Assembly: GCA_947359465.1 (NCBI GenBank) | Contig: OX375879.1 | Coordinates: 16,640,298-16,704,297 of the forward strand | Direction: 5' to 3' | DNA length: 64,000 bases | Source of the DNA: Metellina segmentata | Lineage: Eukaryota; Arthropoda; Arachnida; Araneae; Tetragnathidae | In this document: positions 1-11,465 of the stretch, one piece after another | Position numbering within the stretch: position 1 is the stretch's first letter | Layout of the letters: each line of letters starts with the position of its first letter | Program-made: the position numbers and the translations under genes | The notes under the pieces: generated by a model | What the model was told of the DNA's origin: nothing | What the model saw: only the letters and a program-made list of their open reading frames with translations | The model's database searches: none

Positions 1-188
1 GTCCGAAATGAGAGCCCTCGGTTAATCGTATTTTGCACTCATTCTTTTCGTTTCTACAAGACAGTATTTGAACGCCTAACTTTTCTGAGAGTTTTTTGCT
101 TCTAGATTAAGCGCACTCTAGCAAAATATCTATCGTGAAGTATTGTACCATCACTATCTCAGAGGAAATGAAAATCCCTTATCAAAGT

Positions 189-495
189 GGCCGAGGTAGC
201 CCTTTGGAAGAGCATCGGATTACCGACCGGAGGGTTGCGAGTTCGGAACTCGGTCCAGCCAAAGACCGCCATGTACACAGGGGCTGGTGCACGTTGAATC
301 GGCCGTAACCTCCAAAGTCCTCACGTTGGCGTGGTGTGGAAGTTTAGAGACAGTGGGGTTCCATATGAGATGTTTTTATCGTCATCTGAACTTGATTCAA
401 AATTACGAAACGCTGCCCTTGAACCTTTCCCTTCGGGATTGATACGGACCGTTTCCAATAGCCCGTTGTGTTGCTTCAATACGACGCTAATTAAC
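189..495 (+). repeat. SINE-A copy, near full length
   Basis: The tRNA-like head has a B-box-like GCGAGTTCGGAACTC near 237-251. It is followed by the body shared by all SINE-A copies here (GGCTGGTGCACGTT, CTCACGTTGGCGTGG) and by the end AATACGACGCTAATTAAC. It is non-coding; the short open frame across it is chance. Confidence 0.8.
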
Positions 496-822
496 GGAGA
501 AATAGAGAAGGTTCCCTTCTATCTAACGAGAACTGTCCCTTCCACAAAGTCTGGAGATGTCTGTAGCAGTAGAAAAGCAGATCTAACCTTATATCCCATA
601 GAACAATGGTTCTTAACCTAACCTGGGGTGGTGCAAGAAAAAGTTAATTTTCGATGGGAAACTAACGCCTGACCACCTGTGGTACATAAAAACAAAATCC
701 ATGAATCGCTGAAAAGCCCGTTACGACTTAAGCATGGCTCTCAAAAAAAGAAGCATCGCTTCAAAAGTATTATCAATAAACAATACGTAGTCATTAAAAA
801 TTGAGATCGTTTTTTGTATGTA

Positions 823-1116
823 CAGTAAAACCCCGGTTAACCGAAACCCGGGTTATCCGAAATCAACAACAAAAATATTCGCTGGAATAAGGGCGAAGGC
901 ACGTTGACTAAAAATGTAATGTTAACTTTAATAAAGAACATAAGGGTGTAGCCTACAAAGAGGGTTTTGAATTCGTTTGACCTTCAAAACATTTCAGAAT
1001 TACATTCTTCAATTAGATACAAAATATATAGTAATAGATGTCCGTTGCTACACCGAAAAAATCGTTATCCGAAACTGCTTCCCCCCTCTTTAGTTCGGTT
1101 AACTGGGATTGCATTG
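823..1116. mobile_element. pogo/Tigger-like MITE
   Basis: The left end CAGTAAAACCCCGGTTAACC follows a TA. The right end holds AGTTCGGTTAACTGGGATTG and is followed by another TA. Both ends resemble pogo/Tigger TIRs (CAGT..., with GGTTAACCGAA and TTATCCGAA modules), and both carry an inner TTATCCGAA. At 294 bp with no transposase frame this is a non-autonomous derivative. Confidence 0.75.
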
Positions 1117-1118
1117 TA

Positions 1119-1840
1119 TGTGTAAATGTTTGTGCTTAGTGTTCGATAAAAAATTATCTTGTAATAAATACAATGCTCTAAATTTAGAAATAAAAACGCA
1201 TTTTTCAAGGGAATGTCATAAATTACTTTTAGATTTAAGGGGGTAACGATCAGTAAAAGGGTTAGAACCCCTGCCATAGATGTTACTTGAAGTTACTCCA
1301 GTTAGCCACATTGACTCACTCAATCACACAAATGAGATGGTTCCAAACGTTTTTGCTTGTTGCTGAGAATACCTATACAAATAAAAGTACCTCTTTCCGA
1401 CACTGGCTAAAGAATAAAATGAAGACAACCACTGCCACTCTGACGCAAAATGAATGAGCCCGGTTCTACGAACGATCACCACAACCCAGACTTGATGGCG
1501 GGAGCAAATCTAGTGGTATAACAAAGGAAATGAGAATAGAACATTTGTTTTTCTATCGCTACGATAAATTGACCTTAAAATGAAATAGACGGAACATTTG
1601 CACGAAAATTTAGGTCATTTCTTCCGATCGCTCGGTTGATTATGGGGGAAAGCATAAATTCTTAATTATTGATTGGTCAACGTGATTGCCCACTGTGATC
1701 AAAAACGTCAATCTGAGCTTCGATAGCCAATAGGCTGAGTCGATTCGTAAACCCAGGTGGTTTAACCTTCAGAGATCTTACGACAGTGACTCCGCCCACA
1801 TGGTCTGTATGTTTTGTTCGAATGTCAATGCTACAGGCGC
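1119..1840. other. Intergenic, no gene seen
   Basis: Stretch between the pogo-like MITE and the next TIR element. It is mixed AT-rich sequence with no long frame, no SINE and no splice-consistent coding segment that I can recognise. Confidence 0.5.
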
Positions 1841-2710
1841 CTCAATCCCATGATAGTACTTTACGCAAGTCCAAGTTGATTGGCTAAATCGGATCACATG
1901 ACCTAGATACGTATGTCATCAAGGTTTATAGTTGTTGGCGATTTATCTCTTCCTTTCTGCTTTCTTCTTTTCTTTTCAAATCCATGGCTATGGGTGGGTA
2001 GAGGTGGGAGCCGAAAATTGTATCCTTTTATTATATAAGTTAATAATTATATAAGTTAGTGTTTTATGTATGCTTTTTGTTACATCAGAATGGTCCTAAG
2101 CCAGCGGTGGATACGACACCATCATCCTAAAGCAAAGGGGACGGCAGAGGGGCGGAAAAATATCAGCTGGTAGTGAGTTCAGGAGTGGTTCTTAGATTAT
2201 TTATGTAAAATCAACGGAAGCTTGGAAAAATATGAAAAGGGTATTAAAAATTAGGAAAAGTAAATTAGAATGAAGAGGAATTAAATTGAAATTATTCAAA
2301 AATAATTTGGAGGATCTAAAAATTTTTCCTCCAGCTAGGTTCGAACTCGGGAAGTCATCCTCCGCTGCCTAAGCCAATACGAAGGTGGGTGACTTTAGCC
2401 ATTAGGCCATCGTTGCTTCACGCACAGGTGCTCTTTAAAGAATAAGTACCCTTAATATAAGTTGGCAAGAAATACTACTAACAACAACCATACAACATAT
2501 ATATGAGGAGCAAATCAGAGTCAACTTGTCGGACACTTACACTGTACGCTGAGGCGCTAGTGTATGTATTGTATTTCTACGAAACAAAGCGCATATTCAA
2601 AATCAAATGGTTACTGCAACAATCAGATTGGCGAGATATCCAAGTGAAGCCAAGTCCGTGAAACTAGCCAATCAAGTTGGACTTGCGTAAAGTACTATCA
2701 TGGGATTGAG
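1841..2710. mobile_element. DNA-transposon-like element with 46-bp TIRs
   Basis: Positions 1841-1886 and 2665-2710 are inverted repeats of 46 bp with one mismatch, beginning CTCAATCCCATGATAGTA and ending at ATTGGCTA. The interior has no transposase frame but contains a tRNA-like segment near 2330-2420. I see no convincing TSD beyond the ends (GGCGC against CCGC), so the superfamily is unassigned. TIRs this long and well preserved suggest a fairly recent non-autonomous element. Confidence 0.65.
2326..2420 (-). repeat. tRNA-like segment (possible SINE-C head)
   Basis: On the minus strand an A-box-like TGGCCTAATGGCTAAAG is followed about 60 nt later by a B-box-like GAGTTCGAACCTAGC. The spacing is longer than in a normal intronless tRNA and I could not fold a clean cloverleaf. 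I read it as a tRNA-derived repeat or pseudogene rather than a working tRNA. A weaker relative may lie at 20735-20825. Confidence 0.4.
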
Positions 2711-4654
2711 CCGCTTCTGTCAAACGCTACGGCAGCTGTGACGTCATTATCGATGACGATGAAAGAATCGAAATAAGAGATGGGATCACCAACAGAAATT
2801 CATTAAAAAAAATGCATATTCGCTGGTAAGTGCATTGTGGAAATGTAAACAAACGATGTTTTTTCTTTCTTTTGTAGGGAAATCTCTGGAAGAATGTAAA
2901 TATGAAGCGAACAAGAGATGGGCAGAGCACGCAGTGTCCATCCTGTCCTAAAATTAAGGTAAGTTAAAGGTTTACTTGTGTGCTTAGAACAGGCCTTGTG
3001 TGCGAAATAGATTTTTTAATACAGTTGCACCTTGAGCACCTACGTTTTTAAATTAGGTGCACAGATTATATTTTAGGTGCACATTTAAAAAAACGTAATA
3101 TAAGAACATTTATTGGATGTAAACTACTTTATTAGTTGGGTATGTTTGGATATGTTACAAGTAGATTGTAAATAAAAATATTTAAACATTTTTTTTTATC
3201 CTCGAAATTATTACTTACAAATATTTAGTCATCATCAGACATTGGTGGGCAATCAGAAACGTCAACGTTTTTGGCAGATCTTTACTCATAAGGTTTAGTG
3301 TCCATCCTTCTTTTGGTATTTTTCCTTCATTGCAACATAGCAGTTTCTGGATTAAAGTTTTCGCATAGTGTGTATTTAGGAATTTTACTTTCGTTCCTTA
3401 GAGCGAGAGAAGCCGATACTAATATTTTGTTCAGACATCAAAATAACATAAAATACGTTTCCCCCGCTTTTTTTAATGATAGGTGCACAGTACACCTGTG
3501 CCCCCGGGTATTTCGAGCCTTGGCTTAGAATAATGCTCTCTTACCCAAAGGGTACGTTTATTTAGGTTGAATAAATTATTTCAAAAGCGCGCGCGTAAAT
3601 AATCTATCTGTTGCCAAGGAAAATAACTGGATAAGTTGAAATTTGGCAAAATGAAATAAGTGCATCCGTTGGAATATTTGTCTTGGGTTGTAGGCTTACG
3701 CGTTGTGAGGTGGAGAAGTAATCTGTGCATGGAAAAAGAGTAACAAAAAAAATGCAAATACATTACGAAAGCTCAATTTACAAGAAATGGCTAAATCTTA
3801 AAAACACGCTCTTGAAAAGTAGTTTCTAGACATCCAGTTATTCCAATGTTAACACAATTATAATGTTAACTTTACATATATTTATAACCGTTCTTCTCTA
3901 GTGTGCTAAATAGAGTCAATTTCAAACTTGTGCAAACACCTGGTTTGGGGATCACGTTTTAAACCGTAAATAATATTTATGATTTTAAATATTTCTACGC
4001 AAAATTAAGAATAAAAATAATTTTCTTTCAATAACTGTTACAATTAGCAATGGAAATTAAAAAGAAAACATTTTGGAAATAATCTATGGGTATAATAAGC
4101 TACATGCATTAAATGCAAGTTAAATCATTTTGCTTTAACCCTCTAAAGGGTTCATAAGCATAAACAAAAAATACATAATATTATTTGTATTTAATATGAC
4201 ATTTTTTTACTACACTAATATAAGATATTCTTACAGGTGAAATAACCAAACCCGAAACCAAACGTGTTAATCAATAGAGATGAGATAACGGAATAATCAC
4301 CGAAAAAAATGAGTTGAATGAAATAATTAATATTGTAGAGAAACATCATTCAGACAACAGTATAATGACAAAATTAATCAAAGCCTTAAAAAACGGTCCA
4401 ATAGAATTTTAGAAATCTGAAATTTTTTACGGTCTTATATATTTACAAAAATGAATCAACCGGAATTATATTATTCCAAACTTCGTATATTTTATCACTC
4501 TCCTATATTCAGATAATAAATTATCACTGTAGGCCCATAACAAAAATTAAGAAACTTTTTCTCCTCTTTCCAACGCAAAAGTTGTAAAAACTTCGAAGTG
4601 CGTCAAACATTTGACTCGAAAATTATATTTCTAAAGAGCGTATTAAATTAAGTG
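2711..4654. other. Intergenic, AT-rich, no gene seen
   Basis: Very AT-rich sequence with only short open frames. One possible exon-like segment near 2877-2956 was considered and rejected. No SINE or TIR element was recognised here. Confidence 0.5.
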
Positions 4655-4810
4655 TCGGTGGCTTAGTCAGTTTGCCCACTGCAGTAGCAACCTGCGAGTT
4701 ATAGGCGCCGCAAGTTTGACACCCATAGCTTATCATGGGTGTAGTACTCTCTTCCTTGACAGGAAATCTTTCCTTCTGTATGTCCACTACGTGATGTCTT
4801 GTGTTTGCGC
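4655..4810 (+). repeat. Repeat family D (tRNA-like) copy
   Basis: GTGGCTTAGTCAGTTTGCCC and AACCTGCGAGTTATAGGCGC recur, diverged, at 35455-35630 as GCCCACTACGCTGG and AACCTGCGAGTTTAGGGGGC. A TTCCTTCTGT stretch follows in both. The first part resembles an A box and CAAGTTTGACACCC a degenerate B box. It is a separate family from SINE-A and SINE-B. Confidence 0.45.
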
Positions 4811-5118
4811 ATGTTTACCTAACATGGTCTTTGCGACATAGAACTCAACTACACTGAGTCGTAATTTGGAAAGATCGAATATAACTTAGTTTTACGTTAC
4901 ATGAAGTATGAGAACTTTACTAAATATGTATTCTGTCTTCAAATCTCAAAGTGTAAAAATCATCGCTAGGCACTCTCTTAATTCGCACATTATATCAAAA
5001 GGAGAGTTTTTTCCAGCATTGGAAAATTTTGTAAAATGCATCATAAGGATTTGATAGATAGGCAGTGAGTTAACGTAAATCGCCATTTGTGCTTTTGTTA
5101 TGGTATCGCTTTTAATAT

Positions 5119-5237
5119 CCGTGGTTCAAAATTATGTGATGGTGTCCTCGGAACTTTCCCTTCGGATGTGATCCAGGACCCTCGTCTTTAGCCTATTCTG
5201 TTGCTCCAGTGCGACATTTATTGAAATATCTACCTGC
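5119..5237 (+). repeat. SINE-A 3' fragment
   Basis: Starts in the shared body (CCGTGGTTCAAAAT), runs through TGTCCTCGGAACTTTCCCTT and ends GCTCCAGTGCGACATT...TACCTGCC. It has no head, as expected for a 5'-truncated copy. Confidence 0.7.
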
Positions 5238-5938
5238 CTCTTCTAATAACATGTTTTCACACCTCGTCAAAGATCGACTGACCCAAGGTCGACTGCTTAC
5301 TCTTACGTTGCCGCACTTTTTCAACATTTTCTTGGCCTTTCTCTAACAGGAGATAAAAAAAAATCCAGGTATGATATGTGTGAAGAATTGCAGCCTCTTC
5401 AAGTGGTAAACCGTGTCATTATGATGGTGACAAGTTTATTTTCCTTGTAATGTATTTGTTCTGCCTGAAAAGCTAACTACTAAAATACACCTGTCGTTTT
5501 TTTCCTAGAGTGGCACCTGCGTGCACAGAGAAATCGGAACTCGGCAGTGTAAATGCGCCTCTTTGTACAGAATGAAGATCTCGCGTGGACATCACAAATA
5601 TTGACGTCACTGTGCGTGAAGACTGGAAACCAAGCACGTGATGTGAATGCTTGTAAATAAAAAACGATCCCTCGGGAACGATCTGGGCACTTGGGCCACT
5701 TTTCCACTAAGAGTTTCCTAAAAATTGAGTTTGACATTTTCGATTTTTTCGACTTGTGCGAACATTGAAGAATGAGGATGAATGAGAAAATGTCGAATAG
5801 CAGTTTTGATATAAAGCTCAATGTAATATTGTAAATGGGTCAACCTGCTCCAACCAGTTCATGTAAATAAAATTATAATTAAAACCTTCTTCATAGTTTT
5901 TTTCTCCGTGAACCTTCGAAAGTGGAATAATAGAAATA

Positions 5939-7207
5939 TTGGGTTGATGCGAAAATTCGTCCCGTTTTTGACACTAGATGGCATTTTATCGCAAAATTGA
6001 AATTATTATCTACTTCCTACCTAGTAGGGATGCGACATCGACAACGAAACATCGATGTTGATAATACATCGCCCAAAAATCATCCAAGTATTTAAACTTT
6101 TTTTTTCTTCCAATTTTTAAATAAAAAAACTGGTTTAGTAACCTCTTACAGTAATGTTAGCCCGGGGGAAAGATTTAATTTGTGTTTTGCCGTGTTTATT
6201 AAATTATAACTAAGATTATTTTTTAACTGTCTAAACAAAGTCAAAAAAAATTAATACGAACAATTTTACAAATATTTTGTTTTTAAATTGAATAATAGTA
6301 CAACAGAAAATAATGTTTACAAAAATTTGAAATAGGTACTACTAACTATAATATAAGTAGATAGGTACATAACAATAATTATTGTTAGTTATTATTTACC
6401 AACATATGGGGGAAACATAAACTTACTTTTTGTGTCCAGCAAATAAAAAATAGTGGGGCTTATAATTATTACGTGCCCCAATATTTGTTATTTACAGTTT
6501 GTAAAAAAAGAAGTTTGTTAACTTTCTCCACCTTAAGCCGACTCCTTTTTTCACTACCTGTCCCACCAGATAGAGAAAACTTTTTCTGATTGGACAGATG
6601 TCGTCTTCACTGAGAAATACTTAGTAGCACGGTTATTTTTTAAATTTTCACAAAGGTACTTTTTTTTATTCAGAAATAAAACATCGATAGCGTAAAAACA
6701 TCGATGGTAAAAAAAAATCTGCTCCAAAAGTCGATGGTCAATAAATCAATGTTTTTTTAAACATCGATGTCGCATCCCTAATACCTAGTCAAGTTCCGAT
6801 GTTTGAAAGAAGGAATTTCAACGAGTACATGAGGAAAAAATTGTGTTATTGGATCGCGTTTTTTAAATTTTGTTAACCATTCAAACTGGCAGAAAATCAG
6901 GAGCATTTTCGACATAGTATGCTTTTATTTCCGAAATGGCAAAAATTGTTTCGCAAACGCAAAAGAAGAGGGGTGTTGACGATCCCATGTGCAGTCAGTG
7001 GTTCGGAAAGTTCCGTCACCTGAATCGGTTCTTTAACCAGAAAGCTCAGACCTTGTAAGAGCGCGGGAGGGTGCAGCTGCAGGAGAGATGGAGAAAAGCC
7101 ATCGAACAGATCGACCCGAAATTCATTGAATATAATTTTTTGTCAATAAAGTCAATTTTCTTCCATTTTGTCAAAAAAAAAAAAAAAACGGAACGAAATT
7201 TTGCCAA
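5939..7207 (+). mobile_element. mariner element, internally deleted and split by a MITE
   Basis: The left end TTGGGTTGATGCGAAAATTC follows a TA, and the right end GAAATTTTGCCAA precedes a TA, as for mariner elements. Near 6893 one frame reads like a mariner HTH region (GAGCATTTTCGACATAGTAT, then FYFRNGKN-like). Near 7070 the C-terminal end LQERWRKAIEQ is recognisable (family form LPxRWxKxIEQ). Most of the catalytic domain is missing. A 756-bp hAT-like MITE (6025-6780) splits the 5' part. A second copy on the minus strand at 25905-26950 shares the same parts. Confidence 0.75.
6025..6780. mobile_element. hAT-like MITE, copy 1
   Basis: The left end TAGGGATGCGACATCGA and right end TCGATGTCGCATCCCTA are inverted repeats. 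The 8-bp flanks are CTACCTAG and ATACCTAG (7/8 identical), as expected for a hAT TSD. The interior is AT-rich, without a transposase, and carries repeated AACATCGATGTT-type palindromes near both ends. Confidence 0.85.
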
Positions 7208-7209
7208 TA

Positions 7210-7949
7210 TTTTTATTTACATTTCAACAATATCTCTTCGTATAGTAATCTACTATAACGATATAAGGTCTTATTTATATTTTTGTTGTCCTGCAACGTA
7301 TTTTCACAAGTTTACATACTGTCTGCCTACGTATTTGTACGATTTTTTTACTTAAATACAAAAGATACACATTTTAAAAACCAATATTGTTTTCATATAA
7401 TATCAGGTTTTTATTTCTCATCGTCCGGTCTTCAAGACAAGTTTACGTTTTTCTAACGAAATTTTCAGCATTATTTCCCGATTCAACTATTTAGGTTTTA
7501 GCATCCATTTACTTTGAAAGTAACTAATAAATTACTTTCAAAAAATCGATCGTTTCCTAAAAATATGTGTTTTGATTTTTAAATATCAATAAGAATTGTT
7601 CTAATAGGTAATTATTGTTCCAATTGAAAATAATTTGGCATTGGATTTTTAGTGCAATGAAATTAAGACAGAAAGTCACAGTAAAAGAATTTTTCGCATA
7701 CATTTTGAACATTTTTCGAGAATAGTACTAAAATTAAAGTTAAACACTTCGAATGAATTATGCAATTAAAAAAATTATGTATCAATGTGACCATTTTTTT
7801 TTTAAATTTTTTTTTTGTAACAGAAACACATTTGATTTTTTTTAAATCTTTTTTTACACATTTGTCAAAAGGATTTGAGAAGACATCCTAGCGAACGTAT
7901 TTCGCAAAATTAGGTTTTGATGTGTTTGGTAAGTATCTTGTACAGATAT
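7210..7949. other. Intergenic, AT-rich, no gene seen
   Basis: Long A and T runs and only chance frames. No repeat family recognised here. Confidence 0.5.
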
Positions 7950-8450
7950 TTAATTTTTAAGGAATGCTTTGATAGGGGAAATGGTCCCCCCACGTGCTGC
8001 AATTATACTAGCAACCCTTCTGGGCATGCTTTCAGCAATGTTTTGATATGGGTATTTGTGTCCACTCCTGCTGCAAGAATGTCGCTAACTCAGCTGTAGA
8101 TTTCGGACGTGGTTCCCTGGTCCGTAAGCATCGCTCTCCCTCTTCCCACACATGTTCTATGGGGTTTTAGGTTGGGACTCTTAGGGAAGACGTTTTACAT
8201 CCATATCTCAATACCACTGCTTGACAGAAGCTGCAACATGACACGGAGCGTTGTCCTCCTGAAGTAACATTCGTCCGTTCCGTAAAATTGTCAGATCGTA
8301 GGAAAAACCCGATTGTCCAAAATGTTCAGGTAGGCGTTGGCGTTCAATTGACCAGGAACAACACGCAAAGGTCCCAGGTCACACCACGAAAAACACCCCC
8401 AAATAAGTAGTCAGATTTTATGCAAATCCTTTGCCGTCCGTAGGGTAGTA
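7950..8450 (-). mobile_element. Tc1-like deletion derivative, degraded copy
   Basis: Read on the minus strand it has the same 5' junction (TTTGCATAAAATC next to the TIR) and the same transposase 3' half as the copies at 23597-24137 and 26202-26749. A TIR remnant TAGGGTAGTA lies at 8441-8450; the opposite TIR is not recognisable. Frames are broken by stops. Confidence 0.7.
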
Positions 8451-8656
8451 TATTTGGAACCTACTCGAGCCATTAAAACAAGTGCTTTTCACAGAGGATC
8501 TAAAAGTAAAGATAAAAAAACGTTTTTTTAAAAGCGTATTTGACATTTTTATAGAAAACTCGAATAACTCGATCATGTCTTGATTGAGAATTTGGGTCAT
8601 GATTTCCCTGGTGTCCTCACTCTACATCTCTTTTATTTGTGTTACCGGCTTCACAC

Positions 8657-9073
8657 TAGGGATGCGACATCGATGTCGCTGTTTTAAAAAAAAAACGATG
8701 TATTGGAGTCGATGTTTTTGTAGGATCGATGTTTATACCTGTCGATGTTTTATTTTTAAATGAAAAAAGTACCGTTATAAAAATTAAAAAAATAACCAAA
8801 TAGCATCATTTTTATAATTAGCAAATTGAACGTACTTTTAGACCCAAGTGGCCAAGGGTGAAGGGTCTGAAAAGTAAGGATGCGACATCGATGTCGATGT
8901 ATTCAAAACATTGATGTTTTATAAAAAACATCGATGTATTGGTGCCGATGTCGCATCACTAGTTGCTAAGCCAGTTTTAAGAAATGGGGGAAAAGTTTAA
9001 ATACACTGAATTTTAAAAACATCGATGTTTTGATTTTGAACATCGATGTTTTGCTGTCGATGTCGCATTCCTA
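8657..9073. mobile_element. hAT-like MITE, copy 2
   Basis: It starts TAGGGATGCGACATCGATG, ends GTCGCATTCCTA, and is flanked by a perfect 8-bp TSD CTTCACAC (8649-8656 and 9074-9081). The interior repeats the ACATCGATGT motif many times and holds an internal TIR-like pair (near 8876 and 8961), suggesting an internal duplication. 417 bp, no coding frame. Confidence 0.88.
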
Positions 9074-9081
9074 CTTCACAC

Positions 9082-9948
9082 TCCCGAGGAACTCTGGGGA
9101 TCTTTTTCCAGATGGGCGTTACTGTATACGAGGGGTTGTGCACCGGGATTCCCAAGCGATCTTTTCCCGCTTTCATCCCACTCTGTTCCCCAGCTCCTTT
9201 TATGTTTTGCAACCTTCTTTACTTGAAGTTGTCCGTCTTGTGTTGGGCGCAGCTAGGTCAAATAGGGCCCTTTCTCCATGGAACACCCCAAACAACCCCA
9301 GGCCACTATCAGGGTTTAATAGCATCGTTTGTTAACTGAATAAAATTACGTCTTCATTTTCAGTTAGGGCATTGACTCTGGACAAAGTGAAACAATGCTC
9401 GAAAACAACTTATTCTTTCAGTATGTCTTTTCTGCGTAAAGCTTTTATCGCTTTGGAAAGGAATAATCTCCCGCTTTTCAACAAAAGTGCAAAATGACAG
9501 TATGCTTCCTCGTTGGGATGTTCAAAAGCAAAAAAATAAGTTGCACAAAAGCGTATAGTTGGAATCATGGAGTAGACAGAATGAAATATACAATTCCCAC
9601 CCATTACGACCCATCCTCGAGAAACTCCAGTATTTTCTTTCAGCATGAGGTATAAAGTAAACATGGGATAGTACGCCAGGGATACCCAATCTCTCTTTTT
9701 CTGCTTTCATCCTACTACTCCGTTCCCTCTTTCTTTCCCCTTCGTGACATTTTTTATTTCACGAAGTCTTGTGTATGGCGCAGCTGGCCAGCGTCGTCCT
9801 TGTGCCATAAAACGCCAAAACAACCCGCCAAGTACGAAATGTTCTGTCGGGTCTCGAACAAAAGAAAATAGTGTTCTCAAAGATAAACTCTATCTATGAA
9901 CCCATGGAATGGAACTTTGGAAAGTGTTGTGCCTGCTCGGGTGGGAAC
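9082..9948. other. Intergenic with an internal repeated segment
   Basis: Two diverged copies of one segment lie at about 9149-9300 and 9682-9830. Shared pieces are GCTTTCATCC, CTTGTGTTGGGCGCAGCT against CTTGTGTATGGCGCAGCT, and AAACAACCC. No gene is recognised. Confidence 0.45.
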
Positions 9949-10315
9949 TAGGAATGCGACATCGACAACAAAACATCGATGTTAATAATTCATCGCCCAA
10001 GAAACATCGATGTATTTAAACTTTTTTTTCCCTCCATTCTCTTAAAACTGGTTAAGTAACCTCTAACGTTAATGTTAGCCCGGGTTTATTAGTGTTAATC
10101 AGTTTCCGTGTTTATTAATTTATAACTAAGATTTTTTTTAACTGTCAAAACAAAGTCAAAAAATTAATTAGAACAATTAACAATTCTTTTGTTTTCAAAT
10201 AGAATAATAGTACAAAAGAAAATAATATTTATAACAATTTGAAATAGGTACTACTTTCTATAAATATAAGTAGGTAGGCACATAAAGAAAAACTTAAAAA
10301 TTACATTGAATAATT
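9949..10315. mobile_element. hAT-like MITE, copy 3 (right end missing)
   Basis: Starts TAGGAATGCGACATCGACAA and follows copy 1 closely (AATGTTAGCCCGGG, AATAATAGTACAA, TTTGAAATAGGTACTACT). It stops where a minus-strand SINE-B begins; I do not find its right end beyond the SINE. Confidence 0.75.
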
Positions 10316-10640
10316 TGGTAATTGGTAATTTTTAATCAACGTTGTACTAGAGCAACACAATGGGCTATTGACGACGGTCCGGGATCAATCCCTTAAGGGA
10401 AAGATCCGAGGACAACACCTCGTAATTTTGAACCAGATGACGAAGCAACACATGAGCTGGCACCTCACTCTCCAAACTTCCACGCCAACCCAACGTGAGG
10501 ACTTTAGGCCACGACAGATTTCAGGTGCACCTGCCGCCTATACACCATACGCATACAAACACCCATGCCCGGACCCGGATTCGAACCAGGAACTTTCCGA
10601 TCTAGAGGCTAACACCTTAACCACTATATCAGTTGGTCTA
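10316..10640 (-). repeat. SINE-B copy, full length
   Basis: On the minus strand it has the SINE-B head (TAAGGTGTTAGCCTCTAGAT, GGTTCGAATCCGGGTCC), the shared body and the tail reading TTAAAAATTACCAATTACC. The head boxes match RNA polymerase III A and B boxes. Confidence 0.85.
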
Positions 10641-10677
10641 CTTTTTTTTTTCCGTGAGTGTGGTATTTTAGAAGAGT

Positions 10678-11157
10678 AATTTGGTAATTTTTTATTAACG
10701 TCCTACTAGAACAACACAACAAACTATTGACGACGGTCCTGAATCAATCCCCCCGGCATAGTGGTTAAGGTGTTAGCCTCTGGATCGGAAGGTTCCTGGT
10801 TCGAATCCGGGTCCGGGCATGGTTGTTTGTAAGCGTATGGTGTAGAGGCGGCTGGTGCACCTTAAATCTGTCGTGGCCTAAAGTCCTCACGTTGGGTTGG
10901 CGTAGAAGTTTGGAGAGTGGGATGCCAGCTCAGGTTTTGCTTCGTCATCTGACCGTGGTTCCAAATTTCGAGGTGTTGTCCTCGGATCTTTCCCTTAAGG
11001 GACTGATCCCGGACCGTCGTCAATAGCCCGTTTTGTTGCTCAAGTACGACGTTAACTAAAAATTACCAATTATTACCTGAATCAATCCCCAAATGGAAAG
11101 ATTCGAGGACAACGTCACGTCATTTTGAACCAGGGTCAGATGACGAGGCAACACCTG
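10678..11157 (-). repeat. SINE tail and body (minus strand), split by a SINE-B
   Basis: The 3' part lies at 10678-10752 and the next part at 11076-11157, running from tail into body (ATTAACGTCCTACTAGAACA, then GGAAAGATTCGAGGACAA). The two halves are separated by a plus-strand SINE-B and share a 15-bp duplication at the break. Confidence 0.8.
10753..11075 (+). repeat. SINE-B copy nested in another SINE
   Basis: Complete head, body and ATTACC-type tail. It is flanked by an exact 15-bp TSD CCTGAATCAATCCCC (10738-10752 and 11076-11090), which is direct evidence of target-primed retrotransposition. Confidence 0.9.
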
Positions 11158-11403
11158 GTATTTTAGAAGAGAGGCAACAAGTGAAAGAACAGATATTTAA
11201 AAAAATAATAATAAACAAAGAACTTATCACTGACATAAAGAGTACATTCCTCTATTCCAATTCCCCTTTCACTGTCTTATAAGTATTTATTTTCCCAATC
11301 AGCGTGGATTCTAATTCGAGCTAAAAACTTGGAGATGTCAGATTTTCAAAATTACACGTTGTGAGTATTTTCGCATTGTTCTTCCCTCTTTCGGTTGTGC
11401 GAT

Positions 11404-11445
11404 AACGTTGCGCAATCGATGACCTTCAAACCGCAGCGCAACGTT
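11404..11445. promoter_or_regulatory. Inverted repeat around a nuclear-receptor half-site
   Basis: AACGTTGCGC (11404-11413) and GCGCAACGTT (11436-11445) form a perfect 10-bp inverted repeat. The left arm overlaps TTGCGCAA, a C/EBP-type palindrome. Between the arms lies TGACCTTCAAA, whose reverse complement TTTGAAGGTCA resembles an extended nuclear-receptor half-site. It sits about 100-140 bp upstream of the P450 ATG. Function is inferred from motif and position only. Confidence 0.45.
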
Positions 11446-11465
11446 GTGAAAGCTGCGCAGCTGAA

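Noticed and set aside
331..621. 96-codon open frame
   Set aside because: It overlaps a SINE-A copy and has no domain.
2877..2956. Exon-like segment (AG at 2876, open frame with CPSCP, donor AAG|GTAAGT)
   Set aside because: Only about 27 codons, no neighbouring exon with a recognisable domain, and located in transposon-rich flank. Chance splice consensus is more likely.
10741..10820. Functional tRNA gene in the SINE-B head
   Set aside because: The same head recurs in every SINE-B copy, joined to the SINE body, and does not fold into a full cloverleaf with paired acceptor stem.
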